The position numbers and the translations under genes were made by a program. The notes under the pieces are model-generated. The model was not told the DNA's origin, searched no databases, and saw nothing but the letters and a program-made list of their open reading frames with translations. Below are positions 1-7,354 of a stretch of 32,082 nt of DNA, piece by piece (positions within the stretch are counted from its first letter, which is position 1; each line of letters begins with the position of its first letter). The stretch covers positions 1 through 32,082 of the forward strand of contig BLMD01000099.1 in assembly GCA_011959925.1 (NCBI GenBank). The letters are read 5' to 3'. The stretch comes from Lachnospiraceae bacterium (GTDB lineage Bacteria; Bacillota; Clostridia; Lachnospirales; Lachnospiraceae).

Positions 1-115
1 TATCATGATATCTTGTGACATTTACGAAATTAGGGGGGTTTGTCAACAGCTCGATTGTGTCCAGAAGTTTGTTAAGTAATTCCTTTTTCTGCCCACCCTC
101 CGCCATACATATCAT
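1..115 (-). CDS. Small element gene, 5' part only (cut by window edge)
   Basis: An open frame starts at an ATG at 113-115, with a GGAGG ribosome site six bases upstream that lies inside the 3' end of repA, and runs off the left edge of the window after 38 codons. It begins MICMAEGGQKK and continues with a Leu-rich stretch (ELLNKLLDTIELL). It overlaps the repA stop by about 44 bases, an arrangement that suggests translational coupling to repA. I do not recognise the family. A small gene directly after repA is common in Tn1549-like elements, but the visible part is too short to assign. Confidence 0.55.
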   Translation of the reverse strand, partial: MICMAEGGQKKELLNKLLDTIELLTNPPNFVNVTRYHD

Positions 116-1130
116 GCTGTACCTCCTGCTGGTAATAATGGCTCATGGTTGAAGGGGCATTGTAAAGCGCCGTAATCAGATATGCCCTGATGTTGGTAAT
201 CTTTGTGACAGTTTCCCTCATACAGCCCATAACATACTCCACATGGCTGCTGTTCAGCTTCAAAAAGCGGGATTTTACAAGCTCATAAGGGTATTCTTCC
301 CCATTGATGCGGATTGTCTTTCGCTTTACGCAGACCACATCGCAGACGGTTTCATAGATTTCCTCATACATCTCCCTATCACCATGCTGCCCATATTTCA
401 TGTGGTGTTCATAATCCAGATTGTCACGGATCAGAGCCATATATGCGCTTGTTTCATCTATCGCATCAATCGCATCAGCTTTTCCCGTGGATTGATTGAT
501 AGGATTGGTATAACTCATATCAGTATAGTTCTTTTCAATCTGATTATAGTCAGTATAATTAGGGTCTGATTCCCCGACTTCTTGAAGTTGGTTTTCCCGA
601 CCTCTTGAAGTCAGTTTTTCCGACCTGCTGAAATCGGTTTTTCCGACCTCTTGAAGTCGGTTTTCCTGACTTCTTGAAGTCGGCTTTTCCGACCTCTTGA
701 AGTCGGTTTTTCCGACTTCTGCGGAAACATCAGCATTAGAAGGCTCTTTCCTGCCCTCATCTTGTATAATAAAATTCTTCACATAAATAATATCCGGTTT
801 ACCAAGCCCCCGGCGTATCTTTTCAATAAGCCCTATCCCTTTGCTTGCATCCAGTTCCGCAAGGACTTTTACAGCCTTCTCTTTGCTGCATCCTAAATCT
901 TCCCTGATATTCTCTATTGTGTATATGATATATGCCCTGTTTTCATCGTCCAGCCACCCATTTTTCATGGACATTGACATCCTGTCAAGCATCAGCCCAT
1001 ACAGGAGCTTAGCATCGCTGCTAAGCCCCTTGAAACGCTCGTCTTTAATCAGCAGGCGGGGAACACGGTAAAAAGAAAACTGCTCTGCTTCAATGCCATA
1101 GTAATAATCAAACTTCAATGGCTCGCCCAT
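72..1130 (-). CDS. repA: Replication initiator protein A (RepA_N family)
   Basis: This 352-residue protein is probably the replication initiator of the mobile element at the left end of the window. Residues about 8-110 look like the RepA_N winged-helix DNA-binding domain (EQFSFYRVPRLL, then LSSDAKLLYGLMLDRMSMS). A hydrophilic linker at 138-188 contains two copies of a 23-residue repeat starting EVGKTDF. A conserved C-terminal domain (about 235-345) follows, of the kind found in Firmicute RepA proteins from conjugative elements. The ATG at 1128-1130 has an AAAGGAGG site upstream. It lies directly after parB and parA, the usual parA-parB-repA order. In RepA_N replicons the origin generally lies inside the rep gene, and the 23-bp repeats here fit that. 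The family call is from recognisable motifs and context; function is inferred. Confidence 0.85.
   Translation of the reverse strand: MGEPLKFDYYYGIEAEQFSFYRVPRLLIKDERFKGLSSDAKLLYGLMLDRMSMSMKNGWLDDENRAYIIYTIENIREDLGCSKEKAVKVLAELDASKGIGLIEKIRRGLGKPDIIYVKNFIIQDEGRKEPSNADVSAEVGKTDFKRSEKPTSRSQENRLQEVGKTDFSRSEKLTSRGRENQLQEVGESDPNYTDYNQIEKNYTDMSYTNPINQSTGKADAIDAIDETSAYMALIRDNLDYEHHMKYGQHGDREMYEEIYETVCDVVCVKRKTIRINGEEYPYELVKSRFLKLNSSHVEYVMGCMRETVTKITNIRAYLITALYNAPSTMSHYYQQEVQHDMYGGGWAEKGIT
572..724 (-). repeat. 23-bp palindromic iterons inside repA (candidate origin)
   Basis: Six full units and one partial unit recur with an exact 23-bp period: the CCGAC (once CTGAC) core starts at 574, 597, 620, 643, 666, 689 and 712. 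The consensus core CCGACTTCTTGAAGTCGG is itself a dyad with 8-bp arms around TT. Units are separated by T-rich spacers. Because 23 is not a multiple of three, the three reading phases produce a 23-residue protein repeat. Intragenic iterons in the central linker of a RepA_N gene are the expected form of the replication origin for this plasmid family; binding by RepA is inferred. Confidence 0.75.
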
Positions 1131-1143
1131 TTTGCCGCCTCCT

Positions 1144-1329
1144 TTACTGCTTACTCTGCCATTCCTCCAAAAGCTGGATAATGATGCCCTCTATGTCATC
1201 ATTGGAGTATTCCTCTGGAAAATACCTGTTGATCTTATCGCCCTTAATCGTTACTTTTCTTTCTTTCGGCTTTTCCTCCGCCAGTATCAGCCTTACCATC
1301 GCAGGCGTAAGCTCTCCGCTTTTTCCCAT
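1144..1329 (-). pseudogene. Out-of-frame C-terminus of parB
   Basis: This 61-codon frame (starting MGKSGELTPAMVRLILAEE and ending EEWQSKQ) follows on from the parB frame but is shifted by +1. The two meet at a run of five A residues on the coding strand (plus-strand T run 1320-1324). Removing one A joins LKEYGK to SGELTPAMVRL and gives a continuous protein of about 293 residues that ends 14 bases before the repA start, exactly where a parB stop would be expected. The local ATG has an AAGGAG site only about one base away, too close for efficient initiation, so independent translation is unlikely. Confidence 0.7.
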
Positions 1330-2026
1330 ACTCCTTCAGCTTTGCCGATTGGGAAGCGTTCATTGCCGCCCCTGTTTCCCCTAAGATAACAGACACCCAT
1401 TGCTGGGCTTCTTCTGTCAGGAAAGAAATATCCACGCCCTGCGCTATCCCTATCTTTTTCTTATCCACCATGTCAAGCAGATCGTCAGAGAGCCTTGCAA
1501 GCCATACATACCTCTGCACCGTCTTTCCGCTCTCCCCGGCAGCTTCCCCCACTTCGTCAAGGGTACTGCCGCCCCTGCTTCCCTGATGTTTCATTGCCTC
1601 ATACTTCATGGCATAAGCCCTGGCTTTCTCGCTCGGCAGAATGTCCTCACGCTGGATATTGGAATCCACCATGATGATCGTGGCTTCATCGTCCGTATAA
1701 TCCCTGACAATGACTGGCATTGTATCAAGCCCTGCCCTTTCAGAACCCCGTTTCCTCCGGTGTCCGGCTATCATCTCATAGCCACCCCCTGCCCGTGGCC
1801 TTACAATTCCAGGTACAAGAACACCATATTTACCGATGCTCTCCGTGGTTTCCTCCATCTTTTCATCATCAAGGACACGGAAAGGGTGTCCTCTGAATGT
1901 ATGTAAATCGGCCAGCTTCGCATGGATGATCTGCTCCCCCGCCGTATTTTCTGCGCCGCCAAATAAATCATCAAAAGTGTTCAGTTTGACTTTTGACGCA
2001 CTCCCTGCCTTACTGCCCACTGCCAA
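1244..2026 (-). CDS. parB: ParB-family partition protein, C-terminally frameshifted
   Basis: ParB is the centromere-binding CTPase that works with ParA to segregate low-copy replicons. Residues about 33-125 form the ParB N-terminal domain, with the CTP-binding motif GHRRKR at 88-93 and DSNIQREDILPSEKA just after. A helix-turn-helix region lies around 150-200 (LDEVGEAAGESGKTVQRYVWLARL). After residue 235 the frame changes to a basic, unrelated tail (RRAYACDGK...), while the expected C-terminus continues in the +1 frame down to 1144. The start is TTG at 2024-2026, overlapping the parA stop by 17 bases, with GGAGGAGG upstream; a GTG two codons later (2018-2020) has better spacing and may be used. 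The product probably lacks its C-terminal dimerisation part unless frameshifting occurs or the extra A is a sequencing error. Confidence 0.8.
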   Translation of the reverse strand: MAVGSKAGSASKVKLNTFDDLFGGAENTAGEQIIHAKLADLHTFRGHPFRVLDDEKMEETTESIGKYGVLVPGIVRPRAGGGYEMIAGHRRKRGSERAGLDTMPVIVRDYTDDEATIIMVDSNIQREDILPSEKARAYAMKYEAMKHQGSRGGSTLDEVGEAAGESGKTVQRYVWLARLSDDLLDMVDKKKIGIAQGVDISFLTEEAQQWVSVILGETGAAMNASQSAKLKEYGKKRRAYACDGKADTGGGKAERKKSND

Positions 2027-2795
2027 GCACCTCCTCCGTCAAAGACTGGTATGCACCCGCAACCCTGCCTTTCGGGTCATGCTGGTAGATGCTGACGCCT
2101 TCCGCAGAAGTTTCCGCCGCCCTTACCGACATCGGTATGCTGTTCTCAAATATCCGTACCCTGCTCCCATACGTTTCAATAAGCAGCGCTGTAATATCCC
2201 TCGCATAATTGGTACGGTTGTCTACCATTGTCAGCAGGATGCCCTCAATCTCCAGCCTGGGATTGATCTGCCGCTTTACCTTGCCTATGGTCTTGATAAG
2301 CTGTTCCAGACCTTTCACGGGCAGATATGCGGCCTGCACGGGTATCAGTATGCTGTCCGCACAGGCAAAGGCATTTATGGTGATCATGCCAAGTGAGGGC
2401 ATACAATCAATCAGGATATAATCGTATTGCTCCTTTACCATATCCATATAAGAGCGCATCATGATCTCCCTGCTCATCACGTTTACAAGGGAAACCTCCA
2501 GGCCGGACAGCTCAATGTTCCCCGGCATCAGGTCAATCCCTTCTTCGTGCTTTAAGATACCGTAGCCCGGTTCCATTTCTTCATCGTTGATGACCTTTTC
2601 CATTACGCTTGCAAGGGTGACTTCCAGCTTGTCAGGCTCCGTAAAGCCAAGGCTTGCGGTCAGGCTCCCCTGTGCGTCCGCATCAATAAGTAAAACTCTT
2701 TTTCCCTGTTTTGCCAGCCCGATTCCTAAATTGCTCGTTGTGGTGGTCTTGCCCACTCCACCTTTCTGGTTTGCGATTGCTATAATTTTACACAT
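2010..2795 (-). CDS. parA: ParA-family partition ATPase
   Basis: This 261-residue protein is a deviant-Walker ATPase (MinD/ParA/Soj family) that moves the element's replicon during segregation together with ParB. Residues 10-19 form the KGGVGKTTTT Walker A loop with the signature lysine. DADAQGS follows near residue 40, and YILIDCMPSLG near 125-135 is Walker B. There is no long N-terminal DNA-binding domain, so it is the small Soj type. The ATG at 2793-2795 has GGAGGA nine bases upstream. The gene lies 17 bases after the preceding 60-residue gene and overlaps the start of parB, so the three are probably co-translated in one operon with repA. Confidence 0.93.
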   Translation of the reverse strand: MCKIIAIANQKGGVGKTTTTSNLGIGLAKQGKRVLLIDADAQGSLTASLGFTEPDKLEVTLASVMEKVINDEEMEPGYGILKHEEGIDLMPGNIELSGLEVSLVNVMSREIMMRSYMDMVKEQYDYILIDCMPSLGMITINAFACADSILIPVQAAYLPVKGLEQLIKTIGKVKRQINPRLEIEGILLTMVDNRTNYARDITALLIETYGSRVRIFENSIPMSVRAAETSAEGVSIYQHDPKGRVAGAYQSLTEEVLGSGQ

Positions 2796-2812
2796 GGTTT
2801 TATTCCTCCGTA

Positions 2813-2995
2813 TTAGTCAGATTTTTCTTTGATGTTGGCTTTCTGCACTTCCACATAAGCCCGGTAATACCTGTTTGTACCTTTGTTCCGGTACAGTTCC
2901 GAAACTTCCGTCACAGCCACTTTGGGCTGCCTTTTCAGAATTTTCTCGAACCACTTAATATCATTCTTTGTTCCCATCAGTCGAATTTTCAGCAC
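2813..2995 (-). CDS. Small conserved element protein (DUF3970-like)
   Basis: I take the start as GTG at 2993-2995, which has GGAG seven to eight bases upstream (GGAGAAGAAAC then GTG). This gives a 60-residue protein beginning VLKIRLMGTKNDIKWFEKIL. The frame stays open further upstream, but that part overlaps the preceding gene and looks like its shadow. The MKIRLMGTKNDIKWF-type N-terminus and length resemble the DUF3970 family as I remember it; the function is unknown. The gene starts inside the last 35 bases of the upstream DUF6075-like gene and ends 17 bases before parA, so it belongs to the partition operon. Confidence 0.65.
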   Translation of the reverse strand: MLKIRLMGTKNDIKWFEKILKRQPKVAVTEVSELYRNKGTNRYYRAYVEVQKANIKEKSD

Positions 2996-3479
2996 GTTTC
3001 TTCTCCATTTCTGCAAGGATTTCCTCAACAGACCGCTGTTTCTGGCAGTATTCCGGGTAACGGAGCTTGATGCCCTGCCAGAAGTACATTGCATAGCCGC
3101 AGCAGAAAATATCGCTTACGGAATATCCCCTGCACTCGCCTATCTGCTCGTCCTTGCGCTTATAATCATCAATGCTTGGCGTTCCGTCCGTGTAAAGGTT
3201 AAAGGCAAGCCTTACCACCCGGACACTGCCGCTTGTCTGCCAGCCCTGATGCAGACACTCTGTTTTGATGTACCCGGACTTGATATCGTAAATCTGGCTG
3301 AAATGATTCCTTGTGTCCTCAGATATGCCGAGAATGTAGATCAACGCCTTGTGGTAGCAGTCCTGATACCTCGCCTGTTCCAGTTTCTCAAAATAAAACT
3401 TCTCATGTTCCTCGTTTGCAAAAACCATGTGTGTGTTGTTGGCGCTCTGCGCCCCTGCTCTTAACGCTGTGTTGTTCAT
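2961..3479 (-). CDS. Element-encoded hypothetical protein (DUF6075-like)
   Basis: The product has 172 residues, begins MNNTALRAGAQSANNTHMVFANEEHEKFYFEKL and has no signal peptide or membrane segment. It is soluble, with several conserved-looking Cys and aromatic residues (SDIFCCGYAMYFWQGIKLRYPEYC near 125-150) and a charged C-terminus. It resembles the DUF6075 proteins that open the parA-parB-repA module of Tn1549-like conjugative elements; this is from memory of the family and should be confirmed by a profile search. The function is unknown. The ATG at 3477-3479 has AAAGGAGG upstream, and a terminator-like hairpin with a U-run lies 35 bases before it, so it is the first gene of the module. 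Confidence 0.65.
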   Translation of the reverse strand: MNNTALRAGAQSANNTHMVFANEEHEKFYFEKLEQARYQDCYHKALIYILGISEDTRNHFSQIYDIKSGYIKTECLHQGWQTSGSVRVVRLAFNLYTDGTPSIDDYKRKDEQIGECRGYSVSDIFCCGYAMYFWQGIKLRYPEYCQKQRSVEEILAEMEKKRAENSTDGNKE

Positions 3480-3513
3480 GTGTGAACCTCCTTTGATTAT
3501 TTTGTTTGTGTAT

Positions 3514-3554
3514 ATAAAAAGGACTCTATCCTTTGTTTGGGATAGAATCCTTTG
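3514..3554 (-). terminator. Rho-independent terminator or leader hairpin before element operon
   Basis: On the minus strand a 14-bp stem (AAAGGATTCTATCC with GGATAGAGTCCTTT, one G-U pair) closes a loop of about eight bases and is followed by a U-rich run. It lies 35 bases upstream of the DUF6075-like start and just downstream of a second terminator. It may insulate the element from ppdK transcription, or act as an attenuator in the leader of the element operon. Confidence 0.7.
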
Positions 3555-3564
3555 AAAAAACCAC

Positions 3565-3603
3565 GAAAAAAGGGGAAAACTCTCAAATGAATTTTCCCCT
3601 AAT
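3565..3603 (-). terminator. Strong rho-independent terminator after ppdK / small ORF
   Basis: On the minus strand AGGGGAAAA pairs perfectly with TTTTCCCCT around an 11-base loop and runs into six T residues. It begins three bases after the stop of the 38-codon ORF and about 130 bases after the ppdK stop, so it ends the ppdK transcript. Confidence 0.85.
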
Positions 3604-3605
3604 CG

Positions 3606-3722
3606 TTAAAGATAGATTTTACAAACGAAATCCTCAAAGCGGTTCGCCTTTGTGTACTCCGGACGATGTGCCATGAAATCATTCACATCAGCTCTGGTTA
3701 TCAGATACTCCGTAAAGTACAT
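3606..3722 (-). CDS. 38-codon ORF between ppdK and terminator
   Basis: The frame begins MYFTEYLITRADVNDF, ends DFVCKIYL and stops at TAA 3606-3608, right before a terminator. It looks like natural protein (no low complexity, balanced composition). The same frame is open upstream through the last codons of ppdK, and there is no well-spaced ribosome site before the ATG at 3720-3722. It could therefore be a short genuine gene co-transcribed with ppdK, or the 3' remnant of a gene broken when the mobile element or flanking DNA was rearranged. I do not recognise the family. Confidence 0.35.
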   Translation of the reverse strand: MYFTEYLITRADVNDFMAHRPEYTKANRFEDFVCKIYL

Positions 3723-3733
3723 ATATTTGTAAT

Positions 3734-6367
3734 CTACTTTCCTACATTGTTTATCGCCGCCTGTGCTGCCGCCAGCCGTGCAATCGGCACTCTAAACGGT
3801 GAGCAGGACACATAGTCCAGACCGATTTTATGACAGAATTCTACGGAAGACGGGTCGCCCCCATGCTCACCGCAGATACCGACATGCAGCTTCTCATTTA
3901 CCGGCTTTCCAAGTTTAATCGCCGTTTCCATTAATTTACCGACGCCTGTCTGGTCAAGTTTTGCAAACGGATCGTATTCCAAAATCTTCGTGTCATAATA
4001 TGCAGACAGATACTTTCCGGCGTCATCTCTGGAGAACCCAAATGTCATCTGTGTCAAATCGTTTGTTCCAAAGCAGAAGAAATCCGCTTCCTTTGCAATC
4101 TCATCTGCCGTAAGCGCCGCACGCGGAATCTCGATCATCGTGCCGACTTCATAATCCAGTTTGATATCTGCTGCTGCAATTTCTGCGTCCGCTGCTTCCA
4201 CGACCGCTTTCTTGACAAATTTCAATTCTTTCAGTTCACAAATCAGAGGAATCATAATCTCCGGTCTTACCGTCCAGTCCGGATGTGCTTTCTGCACATG
4301 GATTGCAGCGCGGATCACCGCTTTCGTCTGCATTCTGGCAATTTCAGGATAGGTAACGGCAAGACGGCATCCTCTGTGTCCCATCATCGGGTTAAACTCA
4401 TGCAGAGAAGCAATCAGCGCTTTGATATCTTCCACCGATTTCCCCTGCGCAAACGCAAGCTTTTTGATATCTTCTTCATCCGTCGGAACGAACTCATGCA
4501 GAGGCGGATCTAAGAAACGGATCGTCACCGGATTTCCCTCTAACGCTTCATATAACGCTTCAAAATCTTCCTGCTGATACGGAAGGATCTTCTCAAGCGC
4601 CGCTTCACGCTCTTCTACCGTATCCGCACAGATCATCTCACGGAATGCGGCGATTCTGTCTTCTTCAAAGAACATATGCTCCGTACGGCAAAGCCCGATA
4701 CCTTCGGCTCCAAGTTCACGTGCCTTTTTTGCATCTGCAGGAGTATCTGCATTCGTGCGGACTTTTAATCTGCGGAACTTATCTGCCCATGCCATAATCC
4801 GTCCAAATTCACCGGCGATGGTAGCGTCTACCGTCGGAATAATACCGTCGTAGATATTTCCGGTCGTGCCGTCGATGGAAATGGAATCCCCTTCGTGATA
4901 TTCTTTCCCTGCCAGTGTAAACTTTTTATTTTCTTCATCCATACTGATATCGCCGCAGCCGGAAACGCAACAGGTACCCATACCGCGTGCTACAACTGCC
5001 GCATGGCTTGTCATACCGCCGCGGACAGTCAAAATCCCCTGCGCCGCTTTCATTCCCGTAATATCTTCCGGGGATGTCTCAAGACGTACCAGAACGACTT
5101 TTTCACCTTTTGCATTCTGCTTTTCCGCATCTTCCGCCGAAAATACAATCTTTCCGCAGGCAGCTCCCGGAGAAGCGCCAAGCCCCTTTCCTACCGGAAC
5201 AGCCTCTTTTAATTTTACCGTGTCAAACTGCGGATGCAGCAGCGTATCCAGATTACGCGGATCGATCATAGCCACCGCTTCTTCCTCCGTACGCATTCCC
5301 TCATCTACCAGGTCGCATGCGATTTTTAAAGCAGCCTGCGCCGTCCGTTTCCCGCTGCGCGTCTGAAGCATATAGAGCTTTTTATTTTCAACGGTGAATT
5401 CCATATCCTGCATATCTCTGTAATGATCTTCCAGTCTCTGGCAGACATCTTGAAACTGAGCAAACGCTTCCGGAAATTCTTCTTCCATTTTTGCGATCGG
5501 CATCGGTGTGCGGACGCCCGCAACAACATCTTCTCCCTGCGCATTGATCAAAAATTCACCCATCAGTTTTTTCTCGCCGGTGGCTGGATCTCTGGTAAAT
5601 GCAACGCCTGTCCCGCAGTCGTCTCCCATGTTCCCAAACGCCATGCTCTGAACATTGACAGCGGTTCCCCAGGAATACGGAATATCATTGTCACGACGGT
5701 ACACATTCGCACGCGGGTTGTCCCAGGAACGGAACACTGCTTTTACCGCTCCCATCAGCTGCTCTTTTGGATCGTCCGGAAAATCCTGTCCGATTTTTGC
5801 TTTATATTCTGCCTTAAACTGTCCCGCCAGTTCTTTTAAATCTTCAGCCGTCAAATCCACATCAAACGTAACGCCTTTTTTCTCTTTCATCTGATCGATC
5901 AGTTCTTCAAAATATTTCTTGCCGACTTCCATAACAACGTCGGAGTACATCTGGATAAATCTGCGGTAGCAATCCCATGCCCAGCGGGGATTTCCCGATT
6001 TTTCCGCGATGACATTGACAACTGCCTCATTTAAACCGAGATTTAAAATCGTATCCATCATGCCCGGCATAGAAGCCCTTGCGCCGGAACGAACAGAAAC
6101 GAGAAGCGGATTTTCACTGTCGCCGAACTTCTTTCCGGTGATTTCTTCCATCTTTACAATGTACTCATTGATCTGTCCCTGGATCTCTTCATTGATTTCC
6201 CGGCCGTCTTCATAGTACTGCGTACAAGCTTCCGTTGTGATCGTAAATCCCTGCGGTACCGGAAGCCCAAGGCTTGTCATCTCTGCCAAGTTCGCTCCTT
6301 TCCCCCCAAGAAGCTCCCTCATGTTCGCATTGCCCTCGCTAAAAAGGTAGACCCATTTGTTTGCCAT
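3734..6367 (-). CDS. ppdK: Pyruvate, phosphate dikinase
   Basis: This 877-residue enzyme interconverts pyruvate + ATP + Pi and phosphoenolpyruvate + AMP + PPi, and in anaerobes it often serves glycolysis. The N-terminal ATP-grasp domain is about 1-340 (GGKGANLAEM at 21-30; SVRSGARASMPGMMDT near 91-106). The phosphohistidine domain holds GGMTSHAAVVARG with the catalytic His at 455, the same number as in the C. symbiosum enzyme, and the regulatory-type Thr at 453. The C-terminal PEP-binding barrel has GLCRTEHMFF, FGTNDLTQMTFGFSRDD and GICGEHGGDP with the catalytic Cys at about 832. The start at 6365-6367 (MANKWVYLF) is preferred because AGGAGGA lies nine bases upstream; an ATG 14 codons earlier has no such site. 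The length matches the family. The gene is full length, so the neighbouring mobile element has not truncated it. Confidence 0.97.
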   Translation of the reverse strand: MANKWVYLFSEGNANMRELLGGKGANLAEMTSLGLPVPQGFTITTEACTQYYEDGREINEEIQGQINEYIVKMEEITGKKFGDSENPLLVSVRSGARASMPGMMDTILNLGLNEAVVNVIAEKSGNPRWAWDCYRRFIQMYSDVVMEVGKKYFEELIDQMKEKKGVTFDVDLTAEDLKELAGQFKAEYKAKIGQDFPDDPKEQLMGAVKAVFRSWDNPRANVYRRDNDIPYSWGTAVNVQSMAFGNMGDDCGTGVAFTRDPATGEKKLMGEFLINAQGEDVVAGVRTPMPIAKMEEEFPEAFAQFQDVCQRLEDHYRDMQDMEFTVENKKLYMLQTRSGKRTAQAALKIACDLVDEGMRTEEEAVAMIDPRNLDTLLHPQFDTVKLKEAVPVGKGLGASPGAACGKIVFSAEDAEKQNAKGEKVVLVRLETSPEDITGMKAAQGILTVRGGMTSHAAVVARGMGTCCVSGCGDISMDEENKKFTLAGKEYHEGDSISIDGTTGNIYDGIIPTVDATIAGEFGRIMAWADKFRRLKVRTNADTPADAKKARELGAEGIGLCRTEHMFFEEDRIAAFREMICADTVEEREAALEKILPYQQEDFEALYEALEGNPVTIRFLDPPLHEFVPTDEEDIKKLAFAQGKSVEDIKALIASLHEFNPMMGHRGCRLAVTYPEIARMQTKAVIRAAIHVQKAHPDWTVRPEIMIPLICELKELKFVKKAVVEAADAEIAAADIKLDYEVGTMIEIPRAALTADEIAKEADFFCFGTNDLTQMTFGFSRDDAGKYLSAYYDTKILEYDPFAKLDQTGVGKLMETAIKLGKPVNEKLHVGICGEHGGDPSSVEFCHKIGLDYVSCSPFRVPIARLAAAQAAINNVGK

Positions 6368-6417
6368 TTTGCATTCTCCTCCTAATTCCAAATTTATCAG
6401 GTACTTCACATAGTTTT

Positions 6418-6445
6418 ATTTTACCATAAATTTCTATGAAATCAA
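6418..6445 (-). promoter_or_regulatory. Candidate sigma-A promoter of ppdK
   Basis: On the minus strand TTGATT (6440-6445) and TAAAAT (6418-6423, preceded by TGG) are separated by 16 bases, about 50 bases upstream of the ppdK start codon. The extended -10 compensates for the short spacer. This is read by eye from consensus. Confidence 0.55.
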
Positions 6446-6585
6446 TCATTTTTACAGTGTTTTCAATATATTCAGAAAATTAACCGGTTCCATTCGTTCC
6501 GTGGCCGGCAGTCCGAAAGCATCCATGAAAAATCCATAAAAAGCACTTTACGAAAAATAGAAAATATGCGAAAATAAAGTCAGTA

Positions 6586-6608
6586 TGCAGAATATGTCGT
6601 ACTCTGCA
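6586..6608 (+). promoter_or_regulatory. Inverted repeat upstream of NifU-like gene
   Basis: TGCAGA (6586-6591) and TCTGCA (6603-6608) form a 6-bp dyad with an 11-base centre, 34 bases before the start of the NifU-like gene and next to the A/T-rich TATATCAT stretch that could be its -10 region. It could be an operator or a leader hairpin; nothing in the sequence tells which. Confidence 0.35.
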
Positions 6609-6641
6609 GCTATATCATGTTTAATTGAAAGGAGTCTTATA

Positions 6642-7334
6642 ATGATTTACACGAAGGAAGTCGAGAATATGTGTCCTGTGGCAAAGGGCGCAAAACATGA
6701 ACCAGCACCCATTCCGGAAGAAGGCAGATGGGTACACTCCAAAAAAATTGAAGATATCTCAGGATTTACACACGGTGTCGGCTGGTGTGCGCCGCAGCAG
6801 GGTGCCTGCAAGCTGTCGCTGAACGTAAAAAACGGCGTAATCGAAGAAGCATTGGTTGAAACCATCGGATGCTCCGGCATGACACATTCTGCAGCTATGG
6901 CGGCAGAAATTTTACAAGGCAAAACGATTTTAGAAGCTCTCAATACAGACTTAGTCTGTGATGCGATCAACACGGCAATGAGAGAACTGTTCTTACAGAT
7001 CGTTTACGGACGTACACAGAGCGCATTTTCCGATGACGGACTTGCCGTAGGCGCTGGTCTTGAGGATCTCGGAAAAGGGCTTCGTTCCCAGGTTGGAACG
7101 ATGTATGCAACCAAAGAAAAAGGCGTTCGTTACCTGGAAATGGCAGAAGGATATGTGACAGGCATTGCGCTTGACGCTGACAACGAAGTCATCGGTTACA
7201 AGTTCGTTTCTCTTGGAAAAATGACTGACTTCATCAAAAAAGGCGATGATCCGAACACAGCATGGGAAAAAGCACAGGGACAGTACGGCCGTGTTGCAGA
7301 CGCTGTTAAGATTATTGACCCGCGTGTAGAATAA
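6642..7334 (+). CDS. NifU-like iron-sulfur scaffold-type protein paired with GGGtGRT protein
   Basis: The product has 230 residues. Its centre resembles the NifU/IscU N-terminal scaffold fold: GWCAPQQGACKL (Cys49, Cys56), ETIGCSGMTHSAAMAAEILQGKT (Cys77), and LVCDAI (Cys106). The ETIGC...AAEILQGKTILEAL part matches the NifU segment around the second cluster-binding cysteine. An extra Cys11 lies in the N-terminal extension, and a C-terminal part after about residue 165 is not typical of IscU. The start at 6642-6644 has GAAAGGAG upstream; an in-frame ATG 19 codons earlier has no ribosome site. It is followed 20 bases later by the GGGtGRT gene, a pairing known in Clostridia. Cluster binding is inferred; the cellular role of the pair is not established. 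Confidence 0.8.
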   Translation: MIYTKEVENMCPVAKGAKHEPAPIPEEGRWVHSKKIEDISGFTHGVGWCAPQQGACKLSLNVKNGVIEEALVETIGCSGMTHSAAMAAEILQGKTILEALNTDLVCDAINTAMRELFLQIVYGRTQSAFSDDGLAVGAGLEDLGKGLRSQVGTMYATKEKGVRYLEMAEGYVTGIALDADNEVIGYKFVSLGKMTDFIKKGDDPNTAWEKAQGQYGRVADAVKIIDPRVE

Positions 7335-7354
7335 GGAAAGGAGAGACGAAGATA

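Noticed and set aside
1310-1340. Programmed ribosomal frameshift in parB
   Set aside because: The required shift is +1 and the site (GGGAAAAAGC) does not form a standard slippery heptamer with a visible downstream structure, so a simple mutation or read error is preferred.
1400-1906. Plus-strand open frame of 168 codons opposite parB
   Set aside because: Antisense shadow of parB; His/Pro/Ile-rich composition and no ribosome site.
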